Shown: positions 34,702 through 42,109 of the stretch, in pieces
How positions within the stretch are numbered: position 1 is the first letter of the stretch
Layout: each line of letters begins with the position of its first letter
Assembly: GCA_002281855.1 (NCBI GenBank)
Contig: NCHQ01000001.1
Location: forward strand, 372,001 to 436,000
Length of the DNA stretch: 64,000 nt
Direction: 5' to 3'
Source of the DNA: Rhodospirillales bacterium 24-66-33
GTDB taxonomy: Bacteria; Pseudomonadota; Alphaproteobacteria; Reyranellales; Reyranellaceae
The notes under the pieces: model-generated
The model's input: only the letters and a program-made list of their open reading frames with translations
What the model was told of the DNA's origin: nothing
Database searches by the model: none
Position numbers and translations under genes: made by a program

Positions 34702-35679
34702 ATGACAGGCATGACGCGACGCGGCTTCGTGGCCGCGGGCACGGCGGGTGCGGCTTTTGGAATGGCGCCGGCGATCGTCCGCGCGCAGGACTATCCCACG
34801 AAGCAGGTCAGGGTGGTGGTGCCCTATCCGGCGGGCGGCGGCACCGATCTGGTGGCGCGCCTGGTCATCCCGCGCCTTGCGGAAAAGTGGAAGCAGACCG
34901 TCATCATCGACAACAAGGGTGGCGCCAGCGGCATCCTGGGCAGCGAGATCGTCGCCAAGGCCCCGCCCGACGGCTACACGCTGCTGGTCACCACCAGCGC
35001 GCACACGATCAATCCCTACACGACGAAGGTCCTGCCATACGATACCGAACGCGACTTCACGCCGGTCACCCCCCTGGTCGAGGGCGCGCTCGCGCTGGTC
35101 GGCTCGCCCAAGGCCGGCATGGACACGATGGAAAAGTTCATGACGGCGGCGCGGGCCAATCCCGGCAAGTACCAGTTCGGCAGCACCGAGAACACGACGC
35201 GCATGGTGGGCGAACTGTTCCGGCTGAGGAGCGGCCTGAAGATCGAGAACGTGGCCTACAAGGGCGCCGCGCCCATGATGCAGGAGCTGGCCGGCGGCCA
35301 TATCCCGGTGGGGTTCACCAGCCCGCTCACGGTGATGTCGCACCACAGGGCCGGCACGCTGCGCATGCTGGCGGTGAGCGGCACCAAGCGGCTGCCGGGT
35401 CTCGAGGACATTCCGACCATGGCCGAGGCCGGCGTGCCGGGCGTCGAGACCATGGCGTGGTTCGCGATGTTCGGGCCGGGCAAGATGTCGCCTGCGCTCG
35501 CCAACCGCCTGCGCGACGATGTGGTGGCGGTGCTGGCCGAGCCCGAGATGAAGGCCAAGATTCGCGACCTGTCGAGCCTGCCGGGCGGCGAGTCGCCCGA
35601 GTCCTTCGCCCAGCGCATCAAGAAGGAACTCGTGACCTGGGGCGAGATCGCCAAACAGGCGGGCATTCAACCAGAGTGA
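34702..35679 (+). CDS. Bug-family (TctC-like) periplasmic binding protein
   Basis: A 325-residue solute-binding protein. The N terminus has a twin-arginine-type signal (TRRGFVAAGTAGAAFGMAPA, cleavage near IVRAQ), then YPTKQVRVVVPYPAGGGTDL, the hallmark Bug loop, and DNKGGASGILGSEIVAKAPP. Bug proteins feed tripartite tricarboxylate transporters, but no TctA/TctB genes are here, which is common for the family. ATG 34702 has GGAGG 6 nt ahead. It diverges from the D-aminoacylase gene, whose product may act on the imported compound. Confidence 0.92.
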   Translation: MTGMTRRGFVAAGTAGAAFGMAPAIVRAQDYPTKQVRVVVPYPAGGGTDLVARLVIPRLAEKWKQTVIIDNKGGASGILGSEIVAKAPPDGYTLLVTTSAHTINPYTTKVLPYDTERDFTPVTPLVEGALALVGSPKAGMDTMEKFMTAARANPGKYQFGSTENTTRMVGELFRLRSGLKIENVAYKGAAPMMQELAGGHIPVGFTSPLTVMSHHRAGTLRMLAVSGTKRLPGLEDIPTMAEAGVPGVETMAWFAMFGPGKMSPALANRLRDDVVAVLAEPEMKAKIRDLSSLPGGESPESFAQRIKKELVTWGEIAKQAGIQPE

Positions 35680-35686
35680 TCTTACT

Positions 35687-35715
35687 GGAGGCGCGCCACT
35701 CCAGGGGCGCGCCCC
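35687..35715. repeat. Palindromic repeat, family B (copy 1)
   Basis: GGCGCGCCACTCCAGGGGCG and the following CGCCCC form an imperfect version of the GCGCGCCACT/AGTGGCGCGC palindrome seen again at 36525-36552 and 39440-39500. It sits between the Bug gene and the dienelactone hydrolase gene. Confidence 0.6.
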
Positions 35716-35732
35716 AGCGGATGAGGAGCGAC

Positions 35733-36518
35733 ATGATCCGCTTGCTCGTGATTGTCCTTCTCGTGGCTCTGGGCATGCCCGCCTGGGCGCAGTCCGTGAG
35801 CTTCCCCAGCGTCACCGCCGGCAGCAGCCAGGCCGGACCGGAGGTGAACGGGCGGATCTACAAGCCGCCGGGCGAGGGCCCATTCCCGGCGATCATCCTC
35901 GCGCATAGCTGTGCGGGCACGAACCGGCACACCGATGTCTGGGGCAAGCTTCTGGTGAGCTGGGGCTATTTCGTGCTGGCGCCGGATTCGTTTGGTCCGC
36001 GCGGCACCAAGGCCGTCTGCACGACGCCCAACGTGGTGACATCCAACATGCGCGTGGCGGACATCGCGGGCGCGCTCGACTATCTCGCGACGCGGCCCGA
36101 CGTGCTGAAAGGCAAGATCGGCATCATCGGCCACAGCCATGGCGGCTCGACGGTGATCCGCTCGGCGCAGAAGAGCTTCGGCCTGACGCAACGCGGCCTG
36201 GCGGCAGGCGTCGCCTATTATCCCGGCTGTAATCCGAAGTTCGATGGCGGCATCGTTATTCCGGTGTTGCTGCTGGCCGGCGACAAGGACGACTGGACGT
36301 CGGCCGATCGCTGCCGGAGCCTGGTCTCGGGCCTGCAGCGTAGCGACCTCGTCGAGGCCGTCTACTATCCCAACGCCTATCACAGCTTCGATTCCAAAGC
36401 CGCCGATCGCACCGTGCCCGGTGCGGCGGGCAAGCAACATCACCTCGCCTACGACACCGTCGCCGCTCCCGACGCCGAGGCGCGGACGAAAGCGTTCTTC
36501 GCGAAGTACTTGCGGTGA
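35733..36518 (+). CDS. Secreted dienelactone hydrolase family protein
   Basis: A 261-residue alpha/beta hydrolase with a signal peptide (residues 1-20, LLVIVLLVALGMPAWAQ). The nucleophile is serine (GHSHGGS near residue 134), the acid is in GDKDDWTSADRC, and the histidine in YPNAYHSFDSKAADR. Classical dienelactone hydrolases use cysteine, so this is the serine variant; the substrate is unknown. A GAGGAG site precedes ATG 35733. It is separated from the Bug gene by a palindromic repeat and converges with the ureohydrolase operon. Confidence 0.85.
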   Translation: MIRLLVIVLLVALGMPAWAQSVSFPSVTAGSSQAGPEVNGRIYKPPGEGPFPAIILAHSCAGTNRHTDVWGKLLVSWGYFVLAPDSFGPRGTKAVCTTPNVVTSNMRVADIAGALDYLATRPDVLKGKIGIIGHSHGGSTVIRSAQKSFGLTQRGLAAGVAYYPGCNPKFDGGIVIPVLLLAGDKDDWTSADRCRSLVSGLQRSDLVEAVYYPNAYHSFDSKAADRTVPGAAGKQHHLAYDTVAAPDAEARTKAFFAKYLR

Positions 36519-36524
36519 CTCATT

Positions 36525-36552
36525 GGAGCGCGCCACTCAAGTGGCGCGCTCC
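36525..36552. repeat. Palindromic repeat, family B (copy 2), likely bidirectional terminator
   Basis: GGAGCGCGCCACT (36525-36537) and AGTGGCGCGCTCC (36540-36552) form a perfect 13-bp stem around CA. It lies exactly between the 3' ends of the convergent dienelactone hydrolase and ureohydrolase genes, where a shared terminator is expected. Confidence 0.65.
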
Positions 36553-36559
36553 GTTGTGG

Positions 36560-37504
36560 CTACTTCGCGTCGGCCAGCCCCATCTGCCGGCACAGCAGCA
36601 CCAGCGTCTCGTAGATCACGTGCGAGCAGAGGTGGGCGGCCATGCCGTTGACGTCCTGCGGCGGGCTCACCGTGTTCACGTCGACGGCCACGATGTTGAG
36701 GTCGGTGAGGCAGCGCAGCAGGTCGATGCCTTCGCGGGCGCTGAGGCCGCCCCAGGACGGGGTGCAGACGCCCGGCGCACAGGACGGATCGAACACGTCC
36801 ATGTCGAAGCAGAGATAGACCGGCCGCTTGCCGACCTTGTCGCGGAACTCGGCCATGCGCTGGGCGAAGCCGCCACGGATCAACTCGTCGATCGACACGA
36901 CCTTGTAGCCGAGGCTCATGGCGCGCGGCACGACGCCCTGCGCATAGGTCGTGCTGCGGATGCCGACATGCCAGGAGAATTCCGGATCGACGAGACCTTC
37001 CTCGGCGACATGGGTGAACTGGGTGGCGGAGTTGTACTTCTCCTCCGACCCATACGGATAGGAATCGGTGTGCGAGTCGATGTGGAGCGCCGCCATCTTC
37101 GGATACTTCTTGCCGACGGCGCGCGCGACGGGAACGGTGACCGAACCGTCGCCACCGATCGTGATCGGCACGGCACCGGCCTCGACGATGCGATCGGCCG
37201 CCTGCTCGATCCGCTCGAACGCATCGACGATCTTCGAGGGCGTGAGCTTGACGTTGCCGCAGTCGACCAGGCCCAGCGCGGTCGCGGGATCGAAATCGGC
37301 ATTGGTCGGATTGAAGCGCCGCATCAGCTGCGACTGCTGGCGCACCGAATCGGGGCCGCCGCGCGCACCGATGCGCATGTTGGTGCCGCAATCGAACGGG
37401 ATGCCGAGAATTGCGGCCTTGTTGGCCGGGCCCGGGCGTCCGTAGGGCACGCCCATGAAGGTCAGGGGCAGGGTGAACAGCTCGTCGTCGGACAGACGGT
37501 CCAT
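36560..37504 (-). CDS. Ureohydrolase (arginase/agmatinase family) with an altered metal site
   Basis: A 314-residue member of the family that splits guanidino compounds into urea and an amine. Two Mn motifs are intact: HIDSHTDSY (the D-x-H-x-D motif) and CFDMDVFDPSCAPG (the D-x-D motif). The first motif, normally GGDHS, reads GGDGS here, so the histidine that binds the first Mn is missing. Activity, metal content or substrate may therefore differ. The ATG at 37504 lies 1 bp after the stop of the M20 gene. It is the last gene of an ABC transporter operon, so its substrate is probably imported or released by the M20 enzyme. Confidence 0.87.
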   Translation of the reverse strand: MDRLSDDELFTLPLTFMGVPYGRPGPANKAAILGIPFDCGTNMRIGARGGPDSVRQQSQLMRRFNPTNADFDPATALGLVDCGNVKLTPSKIVDAFERIEQAADRIVEAGAVPITIGGDGSVTVPVARAVGKKYPKMAALHIDSHTDSYPYGSEEKYNSATQFTHVAEEGLVDPEFSWHVGIRSTTYAQGVVPRAMSLGYKVVSIDELIRGGFAQRMAEFRDKVGKRPVYLCFDMDVFDPSCAPGVCTPSWGGLSAREGIDLLRCLTDLNIVAVDVNTVSPPQDVNGMAAHLCSHVIYETLVLLCRQMGLADAK

Positions 37505-37505
37505 G

Positions 37506-38762
37506 TCAGGGCTCCGCGGAGAGGAAGTCGTAGGCGACCAACGTGTGAATCTTGGCGACGGCCAGCAGCTCGTCGACCAGCACATGCTCGTCGGCGCCGC
37601 CCATGTTGAAGGGCGTGAGGCCCAGCACCACGGTCGGCACCTTGAACAGGCGATACCATCGCGAATCCGACCCGCCGACCCTCATGTTGACCGCAGGCGT
37701 CTCGCCCAGCACTTCGGCGGCGACGGCAGCGGTGCGGGTCACGATCTCATGGCCGGGATCGGTGAACGACGGCTCGAAGCGCCGGATCGCCTTCCAGCTG
37801 ACGCCTTCGAGCGGCCCCAGCCATTCGTCGAGCTTCGCCGCGAGGACATCGGTCGTGATGCCGACCGGCAGGCGGATGTCGGCGCGGGCAATCGCATGAG
37901 TGGGCACCAGGTTGGGCGAGGTGCCGCCCTCGATGGTGCCGATGTTCACCGTGACCCTCGACAGCGTGTCGGCCTCGCCGGCGCCCGACAGGGGCTCGGA
38001 GATCGGCTTGGCCTTGCCGATCGCCGAGGTGACGATCGGGGGCGACTGGAAGGGCACGTCCTCGAGCTGCTTCAGGCAGTCGAGGGCGGTGCGCAGCCGG
38101 TCGATGGCGTTGGTGCCCTTGTGGACATGGGCACCGTGTGCGGGCGATCCCGTGGTCTCGATCTCGACCCACATCAGGCCCTTCTCCCCGAACCGCACGA
38201 CCTTGGGCGAGCCGACATCGCCGCAGATGTTGGCGTCGCCGGCGGCATGCGGGAAATGCTCGAGCAGATAGCCCGAGCCCAGCGAGCCCATGTTCTCCTC
38301 GTCGCCCGCCAACGTGAGCACGATCTCGCCGTCCCAGGCATCGCGGTTCTCGGCCAGCAGCAAGGCGGCCAGCAGCGAGCAGGCGATACCGCCCTTCATG
38401 TCGCAGACGCCACGACCATAGAGCTTGCCGTCCTTCAGCACGCCGCCCAGCGGCGGCACGGTCCAGGGCAGGTTCTCGAGCAGCGGGAAGGTGTCGAGAT
38501 GGCCGTTGAAGATCAGACGCCGGCCGGGCGCCCGGCCGCGGATGCGGCCGATCAGCGAGACGATGCGCGGCTCGGGCTCGACCCGTTCGATCTCGATGCC
38601 GGGAATCTCGCGCAACAGCGCTTCGGCCACCTGCGCGACGTCGAACGTGTCGCTCGGCGGGTTGGGCGAGGCGACGGCGACCAGGCGCTGCGTGACGGCG
38701 ATGAGGCGGTCGAGCGAGCCCTCGACGCGGCGCGCCAGCTCGGTACGAATTTTCGACGACAT
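37506..38762 (-). CDS. M20-family amidohydrolase (ArgE/DapE-like deacylase)
   Basis: A 418-residue two-zinc enzyme. Metal and catalytic motifs are FNGHLDTFP, YGRGVCDMKGG, the glutamates in LAGDEENMGS, and the C-terminal FNMGGADEHVLV; the dimerisation domain lies near 180-290. Members remove acyl groups from amino acids such as acetylornithine or succinyl-diaminopimelate. Its ATG overlaps the permease stop by one base (TGATG) and it ends 1 bp before the ureohydrolase start, so all are translated together. An N-acylated guanidino compound would suit both enzymes, but that is inference. Confidence 0.9.
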   Translation of the reverse strand: MSSKIRTELARRVEGSLDRLIAVTQRLVAVASPNPPSDTFDVAQVAEALLREIPGIEIERVEPEPRIVSLIGRIRGRAPGRRLIFNGHLDTFPLLENLPWTVPPLGGVLKDGKLYGRGVCDMKGGIACSLLAALLLAENRDAWDGEIVLTLAGDEENMGSLGSGYLLEHFPHAAGDANICGDVGSPKVVRFGEKGLMWVEIETTGSPAHGAHVHKGTNAIDRLRTALDCLKQLEDVPFQSPPIVTSAIGKAKPISEPLSGAGEADTLSRVTVNIGTIEGGTSPNLVPTHAIARADIRLPVGITTDVLAAKLDEWLGPLEGVSWKAIRRFEPSFTDPGHEIVTRTAAVAAEVLGETPAVNMRVGGSDSRWYRLFKVPTVVLGLTPFNMGGADEHVLVDELLAVAKIHTLVAYDFLSAEP

Positions 38763-39427
38763 CAGCGAGCCTGCAGCCTTCGTTCCCAGAAGCGGATGGC
38801 CATGGCGAGCGGCCAGCAGATGAAGAAGTAGACCACGGCGATGAAGGTAAAGGTCTCGAGTGGCCGGAAGTTGGTGGCCGAGAGCTCCATGCCGCGTCGG
38901 GTGATCTCGCTCACCGAGATGACGGCGCCCAGCGACGAGAACTTGATGAGCTGCACGAAATTGGAGGCGAGCGGCGGCAGGGTCATGCGGATCGCCTGCG
39001 GCAGCACGATGCGGTTGAACGACTGAAGCGGCGTCAGTCCCAGCACCTGTGCGGCCTCGCGATGGCCCTTGGGCACGCTCTGTATGCCGGAGCGATAGAC
39101 CTCGGAGATGAAGGACGCCTGGTAGAGGGCGAGGCCGATGATCAGGGCAACCAGCGCCTCGATGCGCACGCCGAACACGATCGGCAGCACGTAATAGACC
39201 CACAGGAGCTGCACCAGGATCGGCGTATTGCGCACCACCTCGCCGATCGAGATGCCGATCCAGCGCAGGGCGCGGAAGCGCGACATGTCGAGCAGCGCGA
39301 TGATCAGCCCGCCGATCATCGCCAGCACCAGCGTGATGGCCGAGATGATCAGCGTCATCTGCAGGCCGCCCATCAGGAAGTCGAAGCTTCCCCAGACCGT
39401 ATCCCAGCGGAATTGGTACTTGAACAT
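38762..39427 (-). CDS. Amino-acid-type ABC transporter permease
   Basis: A 221-residue inner-membrane subunit of the HisM/GlnP family with about five helices (LQMTLIISAITLVLAMIGGL near residue 21). The ATPase-contact EAA loop is KGHREAAQVLGLTPLQSFNR. Only one permease gene is present between the binding protein and the M20 gene, so the channel may be a homodimer or use a second subunit from elsewhere. ATG 39427 is chosen over an upstream in-frame ATG at 39454 that falls inside a palindromic repeat. Confidence 0.92.
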   Translation of the reverse strand: MFKYQFRWDTVWGSFDFLMGGLQMTLIISAITLVLAMIGGLIIALLDMSRFRALRWIGISIGEVVRNTPILVQLLWVYYVLPIVFGVRIEALVALIIGLALYQASFISEVYRSGIQSVPKGHREAAQVLGLTPLQSFNRIVLPQAIRMTLPPLASNFVQLIKFSSLGAVISVSEITRRGMELSATNFRPLETFTFIAVVYFFICWPLAMAIRFWERRLQAR

Positions 39428-39439
39428 TGTTCCCTCTCG

Positions 39440-39500
39440 CTGGGGGCGCGTCACTCCAGTGACGCGTCATGATCGCGCCACTGGAGTGGCGCGCCCCCAG
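39440..39500. repeat. Palindromic repeat, family B (copy 3, compound)
   Basis: Outer arms CTGGGGGCGCG (39440-39450) and CGCGCCCCCAG (39490-39500) enclose two smaller palindromes, TCACTCCAGTGA (39451-39462) and GCGCCACTGGAGTGGCGC (about 39475-39492). It separates the binding-protein and permease genes inside one operon and could stabilise or attenuate the mRNA there. Confidence 0.65.
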
Positions 39501-39510
39501 CTATGAGTGG

Positions 39511-40320
39511 TTACGGCGCGACGATCGGGTCGAGCTTGTGCTTCTTGGCGTACTTCAGCAGCCTTCCGTCGAGTTTGATCGTGTCGACGAACAGGTTGAC
39601 GTAGTTCAGCCAGATCTGGTCGCCCTGCGGCACGACGTAGGCGTAGGGCGTGATGGCGAGCTTCTCGTTGGGCAGGATGTAGGTCGCCCAGTCGAACTCG
39701 TCGGTCACTTTGATGGCGGTCGGGAAGTCTGTGATGATGACGTCGACCCGCTGCGCGACCAGCTCGGCTTCGCGCGTGTTGGGCGGCGCCACCGAGACGA
39801 CCTCGGCGTTCTTCACGTAGCCCTTCATGAAGGGCTCCATGTAGCTGCCCAGAGAGACGGCGGCCTTCACGCCCTTCTGGTCGATGTCCTTCCACTCCTT
39901 GATCTTGCTGTCCTTGCGCGTGACCGCGTAGAGGTTGGTCAGCAGGTAGGGCTTGGAGAATTCGACGGCCTGGCCGCGCTTCATCGTGGCGCCGACGCCG
40001 AACATGCCGATCTCGCACTTGCCGGCCTGCAGGTCGGCGATGAACGAGCCGAAGCTCGATTCGACGATCTCGAGCTTGGCGTCGAGCTCCTTGGCGAATT
40101 CCTTCGCCAGGTCGGCGTCGATGCCCTCGATCTCGCCCGTCTTGGAATTGCGGAACGAGATCGAATAGTAGAGCGGGAACTGGCAGACCCTGAGCTTCTT
40201 GCTCTTGGTCACCTCGTAGAGACGCGACTGCGTCTGCTGCGCTTCAGCGCCCGTGATCGAAAACGCGCCAACCGTGCCGGCCAGCGCGAGCGCACCCAAT
40301 ATCCTTGCTACACCCATCAT
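39511..40320 (-). CDS. Amino-acid-type ABC transporter substrate-binding protein
   Basis: A 269-residue periplasmic protein of the type 3 (polar amino acid) family with a signal peptide (about residues 1-27, ILGALALAGTVGAFSITGAEA). Typical blocks are LRVCQFPLYYSISFRNSKTG, GIDADLAKEFAKELDAKLEI near residue 70, ADLQAGKCEIGMFG and VDVIITDFPTAIK. Two adjacent ATGs (40320 and 40317) are possible starts; the GGGAGA site suits the second slightly better. The genes around it suggest a ligand that ends in a ureohydrolase reaction. Confidence 0.92.
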   Translation of the reverse strand: MMGVARILGALALAGTVGAFSITGAEAQQTQSRLYEVTKSKKLRVCQFPLYYSISFRNSKTGEIEGIDADLAKEFAKELDAKLEIVESSFGSFIADLQAGKCEIGMFGVGATMKRGQAVEFSKPYLLTNLYAVTRKDSKIKEWKDIDQKGVKAAVSLGSYMEPFMKGYVKNAEVVSVAPPNTREAELVAQRVDVIITDFPTAIKVTDEFDWATYILPNEKLAITPYAYVVPQGDQIWLNYVNLFVDTIKLDGRLLKYAKKHKLDPIVAP

Positions 40321-40345
40321 CGGTCTCCCTTGTTGACCTTCCCCA

Positions 40346-41110
40346 TCACTCATCCGCGAACTGCTGCAGGAAGCGCTGGGCGCGCTCCGTCTGCGGCGCA
40401 TCGAAGAAGGCCGAACCCGGCGCCGCCTCGACGATCTCGCCTCGATCCATGAACACGGTGCGCGTGCCGACATGGCGCGCGAAGCCCATCTCGTGCGTGA
40501 CCACCAGCATGGTCATGCCCTCGCGTGCCAGCTGGCGCATGACGGCGAGCACCTCGCGGCGCAGCTCGGGATCGAGCGCGCTGGTTGCCTCGTCGAACAG
40601 CAGGACCTTGGGCGACATGGCCAAAGCGCGGGCAATCGCCACGCGCTGCTGCTGGCCGCCGGAGAGGCGCGCCGGATAGGCGTCACGCTTCTCGAGCAGG
40701 TCGACCTTCTTCAGCAGCGACTCGGCGATGGCGACGGCCTTGTCCCTGGGCAGCTTCTTCACGCGGATCGGCGCTTCGATCAGGTTCTGGAGCACCGACA
40801 TGTGCGGCCAGAGATTGAAGTGCTGGAAGACCATGCCGATCTCGGAGCGCACGTCGCGCGCGGCGGCCTTGACCTGCTTGTCCGGCGATGGCGTCGAAAT
40901 GGGCACGCCCTCCATCACCACGCGGCCCTCGCTCGGCTCTTCCAGCAGCGCAAGGCAGCGCAGCAGCGTGGTCTTGCCCGAGCCCGATGGACCCACGACG
41001 CAGACAACGTCGCGCTCCAGTACTTCCAGGGACACGCGCGTCAGCACCTGGTTCGCGCCAAAGCGCTTGGTGATGCCGTCCGCGAGGATGAGGGGGCTGG
41101 GATTGCTCAT
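40346..41110 (-). CDS. Amino-acid-type ABC transporter ATPase
   Basis: A 254-residue ATPase of the GlnQ/HisP group that powers the importer coded downstream. The Walker A motif is GPSGSGKTT (about residues 40-48), the Q-loop is in GMVFQHFNLWPHMSV, the signature is LSGGQQQRVAIARAL, Walker B is VLLFDEATSALD and the H-loop is VVTHEM. I start at ATG 41110; an extension to 41203 is open but atypical. First gene of the minus-strand operon, divergent from a LysR gene 116 bp away that is its likely regulator. Confidence 0.93.
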   Translation of the reverse strand: MSNPSPLILADGITKRFGANQVLTRVSLEVLERDVVCVVGPSGSGKTTLLRCLALLEEPSEGRVVMEGVPISTPSPDKQVKAAARDVRSEIGMVFQHFNLWPHMSVLQNLIEAPIRVKKLPRDKAVAIAESLLKKVDLLEKRDAYPARLSGGQQQRVAIARALAMSPKVLLFDEATSALDPELRREVLAVMRQLAREGMTMLVVTHEMGFARHVGTRTVFMDRGEIVEAAPGSAFFDAPQTERAQRFLQQFADE

Positions 41111-41118
41111 GCTATCCC

Positions 41119-41167
41119 ATAAGCAATTCCTATGCCGCTCCTTATCCACCTCCTGTATCGGCAGGAG
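41119..41167. promoter_or_regulatory. Two inverted repeats in a LysR-type divergent promoter
   Basis: ATAAG (41119-41123) and CTTAT (41141-41145) are inverted with a 17-bp spacer, and CTCCTG (41150-41155) and CAGGAG (41162-41167) with a 6-bp spacer. Both lie between the divergent ABC ATPase and LysR genes, the usual place for a LysR operator, although neither is a textbook T-N11-A box. Confidence 0.4.
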
Positions 41168-41226
41168 TCTTGCTAGGAAGTGGATGCAGTACGGGCAAAA
41201 CAAACGATAACGGCTGATTATAGAGT

Positions 41227-42105
41227 ATGGACGTCAAGCTTCTCGAAGCCTTCCGGGCGGTGGTCGACCACCGATCCATGACCGCCGCCGCGGGTGCCAT
41301 GGGCGTGACCCAGCCCGCGGTCAGCACCCAGATCGCGCGTCTGGAGGAGGCGGTTGGCTTCTCCCTGTTCGAGCGCGCCAACGGCCGGCTGAAGCCGACC
41401 CCCGAGGGCATGCTGTTCTATGCGGAAGCAAGCCGTGTGCTGGGTGAGGTCGACCGGCTGCAGGCCGCGACCGTCCAGATCCGCGAGGGCCAGTCGGGCC
41501 GTTTGTCGATCGCCAGCCACCCCTCGGCTGCCATTTCCCTGTTGCCTAATCTCGTGGCGCAGTTCCTGGCCGAGCGTCCGGGCGTGGCGGTGCGGCTGAT
41601 CTCGCGCCATTCCGACGTGGTGAGCCAGCTCCTGCCGACCGAGAGCTTCGACATCGGAATCGCCGAACTGCCTATCGACGACAGCCAGGTCGAGGTCCGG
41701 CGCTACGCGATGCGCTGCGTCGCGATCCTGCCGCCGCGCCATCCGCTCGCCGCCTGCAAGCTTCTGACGCCGCAACTGCTCGGGGCGCATCCGATGGTGA
41801 TGCCGGCGCGATCGCATCAGGTTCCAAACCGCATCCGCAGCGTCTTCTCGGCGGCGGGCGTATCGATCAATGCCGTGGTCGAGGCCGAGTTCTTCGCCAG
41901 CCTGTGCGGCCTGGTGGCGGCCGGCGCCGGCTGGTCGATCGTCGATCCGCTGTCGGCCCGCTGCTTCGAGCATCTTGGCCTGGTGACGCGGCCCTTCGAA
42001 CCCGCCGTGACCTACGACATCGGCGCCTTCCACCGCCGCGACCGCGAACCTTCGGTTCTGGCGACGGCGTTCCTCGACATGCTCGACGACAAACTGAAAG
42101 GGTGA
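41227..42105 (+). CDS. LysR-type transcriptional regulator
   Basis: A 292-residue regulator. The N-terminal winged helix-turn-helix is clear (LLEAFRAVVDHRSMTAAAGA, then MGVTQPAVSTQIARLEEAVG), followed by a periplasmic-binding-like effector domain from about residue 90. It diverges from the ABC importer operon and lies 4 bp upstream of an M28 peptidase gene, so it probably controls both, with an amino acid or related compound as effector. No ribosome site stands out before ATG 41227. Confidence 0.93.
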   Translation: MDVKLLEAFRAVVDHRSMTAAAGAMGVTQPAVSTQIARLEEAVGFSLFERANGRLKPTPEGMLFYAEASRVLGEVDRLQAATVQIREGQSGRLSIASHPSAAISLLPNLVAQFLAERPGVAVRLISRHSDVVSQLLPTESFDIGIAELPIDDSQVEVRRYAMRCVAILPPRHPLAACKLLTPQLLGAHPMVMPARSHQVPNRIRSVFSAAGVSINAVVEAEFFASLCGLVAAGAGWSIVDPLSARCFEHLGLVTRPFEPAVTYDIGAFHRRDREPSVLATAFLDMLDDKLKG

Positions 42106-42109
42106 ATGG

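Noticed and set aside
34642..35670. Long N-terminal extension of the D-aminoacylase frame on the minus strand
   Set aside because: It is the shadow of the Bug gene on the plus strand; the real start is ATG 34641 with a strong ribosome site.
38763..39470. Upstream extension of the M20 frame
   Set aside because: Shadow of the permease gene; the M20 start at 38762 overlaps the permease stop as coupled genes do.
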